From Larix sibirica (Eukaryota; Streptophyta; Pinopsida; Pinales; Pinaceae): DNA of 13,093 nucleotides. The DNA lies in NCBI GenBank assembly GCA_004151065.3, contig NWUY0304747635.1, forward strand, positions 1 through 13,093, given 5' to 3'. A program made the position numbers and the translations under genes. The notes beneath the pieces were generated by a model. The model saw only the letters and a list, made by a program, of their open reading frames with translations, was not told where the DNA came from and made no database searches. This document shows positions 8,395 to 13,093 of this stretch, one piece after another. Position 1 is the stretch's first letter. Every line of letters begins with the position of its first letter.

Positions 8395-8880
8395 TAAGGC
8401 CATTGGCCTTTGATTTTGACCTTCGTGCCACCCAAAGAAAGCCAAATGACAAACTTACTCACATGTCCATACTTGAACAATCCAGAGGCTCTCTCTATAA
8501 TGTCCTCCATAAAATGAAAACTCCTATAAACTTTGTCAAAGTGGGCAAGCTTCACCGCACATTATACACAAGGCAAGTTTAAAAGATGCATGACATAAAA
8601 GTGCATTGTCCTTGCCAACACCTTATAACCTTCATGTATCATACCATCTTTGCTAATCCATAAAATGTCTTCAATATATACTTCCAATAACCTACACATT
8701 AAAATAAAATGTCCCATGAGGCTTAAACTTCATCACAACTTGGATGGCTTCCACAAAGTTTGCTAATCCATACACTGTCCTCCTCAACATATACTTCCAA
8801 TAATAACTTACAGACTAATATCCATAGTGTCCCATAGAGGCTTAAACTTCATGACAACTTGGATGGCTTCCATAAAGTTT
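8395..8880 (-). pseudogene. Possible PPR-like gene fragment
   Basis: On the minus strand one frame from about 8699 to 8397 has a single stop in about 100 codons. It contains HEGYKVLARTMHFYVMHLLN, then VKLAHFDKVYRSFHFMED, then GLFKYGHVSKFVIWLS. The spacing resembles pentatricopeptide-repeat proteins of land plants (MYAKCG..DKA..VF..M, then G.A..G...EA). To its right the duplicated segment reads FVEAIQVVMKFKP and FMEAIQVVMKFKP. No start codon, no organelle presequence and no full 35-residue repeat can be shown. The resemblance is weak, so it may be a chance frame in a repeat. Confidence 0.3.
8651..8879. repeat. Direct tandem duplication, 110-119 bp units
   Basis: TGCTAATCCATA starts both copies (8651 and 8761). 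ATACTTCCAATAA, GGCTTAAACTTCAT and ACAACTTGGATGGCTTCCA recur in each in the same order. Copies differ by several substitutions and about 9 bases of indels. Confidence 0.88.
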
Positions 8881-10015
8881 GAAAAGAAAGGAAGTCGAAT
8901 TGATATCCTGGTTAATGAATTGAACGGAGCATGAGTCACTAAACTTCTTTTGGTGCAATAACATTTTTAGTCAGGATAGCTGTAAGGACATATTAGATCT
9001 TTAGCCTTGACCTAATTCTACATGATAAATGCCAAGAAGAAGCTATTCATTTCCTGATCTACTTTTGAAATAAAATATATATATACATATAGCTATTGAG
9101 TATACTATAGATATCTCTAGTAAATACAATCTTTAAATCTGCACCAGACACAACCCAATGTGACTGCTAGTTGTTAAAAACAGGGAGATTCTTCCTATGC
9201 AATTTAGGAAGCACCTGGTTCTGTGTTGCCATAATGGTAGGCAGTTTGAATGTTGTTAGTTTGGTAGAGAAAATACAAAATATTAGCCTAGAGTGTACAG
9301 TACGCAACCCATTTTTACATATACAATTAAGAGTCAGTTGTATTTAACATGGACCTGCTTGATACGCATAAATCATATTAGACTCTCAAACATGCATTTG
9401 TATGGACAATAACATATATATCAGTTCCTTCCAAAGGTGCAGCAGTCATCCTCTTTTTTATGAACTCACAATCATAGCAAACCCTACAGTAAAATATTTC
9501 TCAAGTAATTTGCAAATACTGGCAAAGAAATTGTCTAAAGCCACATCTTACATCCCTTGTTTATTATCAAATCCAAATTTCTTGTTTATCAATTTCCATT
9601 TACACCTTCAATTAATGTCTGACGATGTAGCAGCCCACTCCCCAGAGAAAAGCTAACGCCAACCAAATTCAAATAAATTGCAGTAGAGAATACCAGATTC
9701 TGAGTCGTGTTGTGATTTATGCAAAACAAAATTACCTGGAGCTCTGCAATGAGTTCGAAACTTAATTTGAGACGGCAGTTCTCCCATAGCCTTATCAAAA
9801 TTATACATATATTATTTGGAGAGAGGCAAAGGACCAAATATGGTTGTAAAGCATGCTTACAATTTGATTTAAGCTGACCCACACTTGCTGTCAAACATAT
9901 AAAGAGATCCATAGAATTGCTATAAACATGCTCAACAAAAGTTTGACATACTATGTAGGAATTTCGAAGATGTGACTTGGAAAAGCCAATAATGGTCTTG
10001 ATAAAAGGATGCTCT
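8881..10015 (-). other. 3' flank and probable 3' UTR of the BAP31 gene
   Basis: No other gene is recognised. The part next to the stop codon should hold the 3' UTR. The nearest canonical AATAAA on the minus strand that I find is at 9565-9560, about 450 bases after the stop. It is a candidate poly(A) signal only. The overlapping frames at 9402-9656 and 9589-10059 show no family resemblance. A short TATATATATACATATA run lies near 9077. Confidence 0.35.
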
Positions 10016-10416
10016 TCATGTATTCTTCTTGCTATCAGAACGTGAAAACTTTCGATCAAATGCTGCTAACTGGCTTCGAAGATTTTGATTGTCCTCTAGT
10101 AAGCGATCATATTCAAGAAGGAATCCCTCTGATTGCTTCCTAAGAGCAAGAGCATTTGCTTCAGCTGTCTCAGCTTCTCTTTCCTTTTCCTTTGACTCCA
10201 ACGTTAACTTTTCCAGCTTCTGCTTCATGTCAGCAATTTCATCCTTCAACAACTTCATCTCATTGGACCCTTCTTTTTCCTCTTTGAGGCGGAAATATTC
10301 TTCTTGAGAACTTTTAGCCTGCTTTCTTAAAGACTCCATGTTCATTCGTAACCCAGATAACTCTCGGATGTAATGGTGAAGACGATCAATTATTATTGCA
10401 AGAAAGAGTGCAAACC
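10016..10416 (-). CDS. BAP31: BAP31/BAP29-like ER membrane protein, terminal exon
   Basis: This exon encodes the C-terminal 133 residues of a plant B-cell-receptor-associated protein 31-like protein, an integral ER membrane protein linked to membrane-protein sorting and quality control. It opens with the end of the third membrane segment and the family signature FALFLAIIIDRLHHYIREL. A charged cytosolic coiled coil of about 90 residues follows. It ends in the strongly conserved plant block ALALRKQSEGFLLEYDRLL, then EDNQNLRSQL, and the C-terminus SKKNT. KKNT fits the KKXX di-lysine ER-retrieval signal. The exon begins at an AG acceptor (TTGCAG, 10422-10417), giving a phase-1 junction before the first glycine. 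The methionine codon at 10345 is internal, not the start. The frame is intact and the stop is TGA at 10018-10016. Family proteins are about 220 residues; the N-terminal exons are not in the window. Which paralogue this is cannot be told. Confidence 0.92.
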
Positions 10417-10422
10417 CTGCAA
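10417..10422 (-). other. 3' splice site of the BAP31 terminal exon
   Basis: The minus strand reads TTGCAG before GGTTTGCAC. Conserved coding similarity starts exactly here and stops upstream. GGTTAATTTTT, about 20-25 bases upstream, could serve as branch point and pyrimidine tract. This supports phase 1 and a split glycine codon. Confidence 0.75.
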
Positions 10423-10494
10423 TTGTACACCACGAAAAATTAACCTTCGAAATCTTTAAAAAATATAGAGAAAAAAGCTCTGACTAAAAGATGT

Positions 10495-11025
10495 ATTTAG
10501 AAAATCTTAAAAAATGGATTAGACGACAAAGGAATTAGATTTCACAGTCAAAAGCTGTCCAAACTCGTCCCCAAAAGGCCAAAGCATTAAAAAATATGCT
10601 AGAATCTAAGACATTAATGTGCTAAACAGCAATAAATTACATCATAAGCCTTGTCGAAATTCTACTACGCTAAATTTGCAGCAAGAACAATACTTAAAAG
10701 GACCAAAATCCAGATGGCCTTCCAATGGCGTTTGTTGTTAAAGAATGGCATCAATTTAGCCAAAAAAATTTCTTTCCTTGTGTCAAAAATCAGTCCCAGG
10801 TTGGATTCTCAAGTTCTGAACAACGAATCAGATCCACATTTCCTAGAAATTGACAAGAATATTGAGTCATCATTAATGGAGTTGGGAAAAATTAAAAGAT
10901 CTATGTAGAAAATCTTGAAAAATGAATTAGTCAACAAAGGCAACAGGCTGACCGTCACAAATACTGCCCAAACTCATCTTCAGAAAACTTACAGCATTAA
11001 CAAATGCTAGAATCTAGACTCAGGG
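10495..11025. repeat. Dispersed direct repeat within the intron (~120-bp copies)
   Basis: Copies at about 10495-10615 and 10905-11025 share TAGAAAATCTT, AAAAATG, ATTAG, CAACAAAGG-like, CCAAACTC, and ATGCTAGAATCTA in the same order and spacing, about 410 bases apart. Similarity may extend slightly left (AAAAGATGTATTTAG and AAAAGATCTATGTAG). The sequence between the copies is unrelated as far as I can see. Confidence 0.75.
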
Positions 11026-12204
11026 ATTTCTCTATTTTCAGATTTACTAACATGTATTAGCCCCAAGGTGGTCCCATTTCTATGAAAAGTTTGGCAGTTC
11101 TGATCTATTACTCGTCTGGGTAGTCATTATTACTGGATAAAATCCTGTAGACGGCTATATTATAATCTATTAGATCTACTAGCATCCATTAAGTGCAAGT
11201 TAACAAGATGTGGTATGCAAGTTAAAATAGTTTCTATGTAAGCACCAAGTTGCAGGCTATTGCATTTTCATAATTAACTATCCCTCCCTTGTGCAGCTTC
11301 ATATCTCTAAAAGCAATTTCCACTAGTCTTTGCACGTTTCTATAATCACCTCTCTGTAATTTATTTTTTGTTCAGGAACGAAATACTTCTTATATTTACA
11401 GAAAAATATTTACATCAGCAAAAAAGCAATGAAGTGTTCCCTGTTCTCTCGATATGTTTTAACAACTCAGACATTGAAAAATTGTACAAAGACCCCTTCC
11501 TATACAATTTTATGAGCTCAATTCTTTTAGATGATAATTAGGAACTAAGAATTAACATTGGTTTCCCTCACAACAGCGTTGTGAATTTCCATTTTGTAGT
11601 GTTCTCCCTGGCTTCAGCAATTTTAAGAGATTTTTGTATGGGCACAAGATGACCAATCCAACTATAAAACAAGACTTTTGGTAGAGAAACTTGACAAGAG
11701 CATATATTAATTCTGACTTAATGGACACAATTTTTAAACGAGCATAAATGAAATAATATGCACTAATAAATTGGAGAAAACAAAGAGATAAAATAATCCA
11801 AATAAATATATCTGATATTGTAATCTCTTTGAAATACAAACAAAGAGATGGCACCTTGAAAATTAAAAATACCAGAGTATAGATTAAATTGCAGAAAGTA
11901 AAAGACAAACCAACCATGTCTTTAAAAACTAACAAATGAAATCAAGAAAGAACAAAAATAATGCCATGTTCCAAAGTGACTAAGGTGAATGATCTGCACA
12001 TCGGAAATATGTAAGGAGGCAGTTCTCTATCACGACCCCACTTATGATATCATTCATCTTATATAACAAAAAGCAAATATATTATGCATTGTGAGGAAAT
12101 CATCCTGATTCTGTATGTTGAAATCCTAGTGCAATGCCCTATATGATTAGGATATGCATGAGATTCTAAGTTAATACTGCTGGCATTATAAGTTGCTTTT
12201 TACT

Positions 12205-12430
12205 TTTTTGGCAACAAGCTTAGGCCCATGACATGTAATATTTAGAAGTCCAATAAAAAATGGGTATCTAGACTTCTCAAGGACTGGTGATGCAATTTAT
12301 TAGTATGGCACCCTATTAAGGGGCTCACAGTTCAAGTAGGTAGCAATGACCTGGAAAGGACTTGAAATCCTCAACCTCCTGAGAAATTCACCCTTCCATA
12401 ACTAGAATGCCTTTTTCTTAATCAGCTAGG
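12205..12430 (-). mobile_element. Possible SINE-like insertion
   Basis: Read on the minus strand a head near 12415 (CATTCTAGTTATGGAAGG) and GGATTTCAAGTCC at 12370-12358 are spaced roughly like polymerase III A and B boxes. A body of about 150 bases follows, ending with an A-run at 12209-12204. The A box fits poorly and no target duplication was found, so this is tentative. Confidence 0.3.
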
Positions 12431-12530
12431 GAAGCCACCTCATTTATGGCTACATATGTTTTTTTAAAATGCTTCATATATTACCTCAAAGAAAAAATAA
12501 GTACAACAGAGATCAAGATAGTTACATCAT

Positions 12531-12740
12531 TCAAACAACAAGGGAACCAGAGAGTCCCGGTCCACAAAAGCTAGAAACGATATCATATAAGCCCACATAC
12601 CCAAGGGGAGGAGACTCAACATCATGGCAAAAAGCACATTGGTGAACTCGCAGGAGTAGAGCCAACTCCTGCTTAAGACTCCGCAAATCCACAAGAGAAA
12701 GGGGACTAGGAACCTTATTGAAAGTAAATTTACAACAATG
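12531..12740 (-). other. Unrecognised 69-codon reading frame
   Basis: The frame runs from just after a stop at 12743-12741 to TGA at 12533-12531 and has no ATG near its start. It includes NKVPSPLSLVDLRSLKQELA, then HQCAFCHDVESPPLGYVGLY. Its residue mix (Asp, Glu, Lys, Pro, Cys) looks more protein-like than the longer overlapping frame at 12527-12838, and its GC content is above that of the neighbours. It could be an exon or repeat-encoded remnant. I do not recognise it. Confidence 0.3.
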
Positions 12741-12822
12741 TTACCACAGAAAAACCAGTTGCAACCTAAGTCACGTAACATGAGGATATGGGACATGGAG
12801 GACATGGAAATACGAGTATCCG

Positions 12823-13033
12823 ACACGAGACACGACAACCCCGGAAACAGGACAGGGGGACACGATTGACATGGGACACGACAACCCCAGAAACAGGACA
12901 GGGAGACACTGTTTTATATATATATATATATATATATTATCCAACACGAGACACGACAACCCCGGAAACAGGACAGGGGGACACGGTTGACATGGGACAC
13001 GACAACCCCAGAAACACGACAGGGAGACACAGT

Positions 13034-13048
<15 letters not shown>
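12823..13048. repeat. GC-rich minisatellite with (TA)n spacers
   Basis: Two units with a 121-base period (ACACGAGACACGAC at 12823 and 12944) each contain two copies of a core about 46 bases apart, giving four copies of CACGACAACCCC followed by GAAACA and GACAGGG. Each unit ends in a (TA)n run (12915-12937 and 13034-13048). A GGACATGGAGGACATGG-type repeat precedes it at 12790. CpG content is far above the rest of the window. Confidence 0.92.

Positions 13049-13082
<34 letters not shown>
13049..13082. repeat. (AG)n microsatellite
   Basis: An uninterrupted run of 17 AG dinucleotides follows the last (TA)n tract at the right edge. Confidence 0.97.
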
Positions 13083-13086
<4 letters not shown>

Positions 13087-13093
13087 AATTCTA

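Larger units (their letters stand above)
10423..13093 (-). other. Last intron of the BAP31 gene (open at right edge)
   Basis: No upstream exon of the family (for example one ending LLEASLM, or the KTPLRKLV..LDR N-terminal block) was found in minus-strand frames up to the window edge. The intron would then exceed 2.6 kb. It contains the direct repeats, a possible SINE-like sequence and the minisatellite listed separately. The 127-codon frame at 11552-11935 is hydrophobic, AT-driven and unrecognised. Confidence 0.55.

Noticed and set aside
9589-10059. 156-codon minus-strand ORF, the longest in the window
   Set aside because: It overlaps the end of the BAP31 exon in another frame and runs into its 3' flank. 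Its composition and lack of motifs suggest a chance frame.
10665-10751. 28-residue minus-strand frame with a hydrophobic core (HWKAIWILVLLSIVLA)
   Set aside because: It is too short, has a stop upstream in the same frame nearby, and does not match the BAP31 membrane segments.
11552-11935. 127-codon hydrophobic minus-strand ORF
   Set aside because: The Phe/Leu/Ile richness follows from AT-rich DNA. It does not match the missing BAP31 membrane exons or another family I know.
12527-12838. 103-codon minus-strand ORF
   Set aside because: It is a shadow of the more protein-like frame at 12531-12740 and extends into the minisatellite; hydrophobic and low in charge.
12790-13048. CRISPR-like array of short repeats
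   Set aside because: Units are adjacent minisatellite copies with (TA)n between them. There are no unique spacers or cas genes, and the context is eukaryotic.
12771-13088. 105-codon ORF with Ser-Leu and Ile-Tyr runs
   Set aside because: It is a translation of (AG)n, (TA)n and the minisatellite, not a protein.

Overview
The window looks like nuclear DNA from a seed plant, probably a gymnosperm with a large, repeat-rich genome. It is AT-rich and almost gene-free. It is filled with old, mutually nested retrotransposon remnants that carry many stops and frameshifts. The one recognisable host gene is a plant BAP31-type ER membrane protein. Its last exon is on the minus strand at 10016-10416, behind an intron that runs more than 2.6 kb to the right edge without another recognisable exon. 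The conifer assignment is an inference from this architecture, not from a marker.

Layout, left to right. A decayed Ty3/gypsy gag lies on the plus strand (about 50-959). A long fold-back repeat of about 600 bp follows (1002-1613), then unassigned sequence and a nested tandem repeat (2076-2545). The minus-strand remains of a LINE reverse transcriptase span 2840-7099, but the LINE is split by a complete LTR retrotransposon at 3635-6423. That element has two diverged LTRs, a primer binding site, a polypurine tract, near-matching 5-bp target duplications and a decayed copia-type gag with a CCHC zinc knuckle. No pol is visible, so its layout is that of a non-autonomous gag-only (TR-GAG-like) element of about 2.8 kb. 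A 5'-truncated SINE (7100-7223, plus) and a fuller copy of the same SINE family (7950-8165, minus) follow, in inverted orientation.

From 8395 to 8880 there is a minus-strand reading frame with weak resemblance to pentatricopeptide-repeat proteins and an internal duplication of 110-119 bp. The BAP31 3' flank (8881-10015), terminal exon and intron come next. The intron contains a dispersed direct repeat (10495/10905), a possible SINE-like sequence (12205-12430), an unrecognised 69-codon frame (12531-12740), and a GC-rich minisatellite ending in (TA)n and (AG)n tracts at the right edge.

The order of insertion can be partly read: the LINE came first, and the LTR element later landed in its reverse-transcriptase region. 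The most noteworthy item is the gag-only LTR element, complete from end to end, whose leader contains a perfect 57-bp tandem duplication. No bacterial, viral or defence system is present. Most ORFs here are chance frames in decayed repeats.
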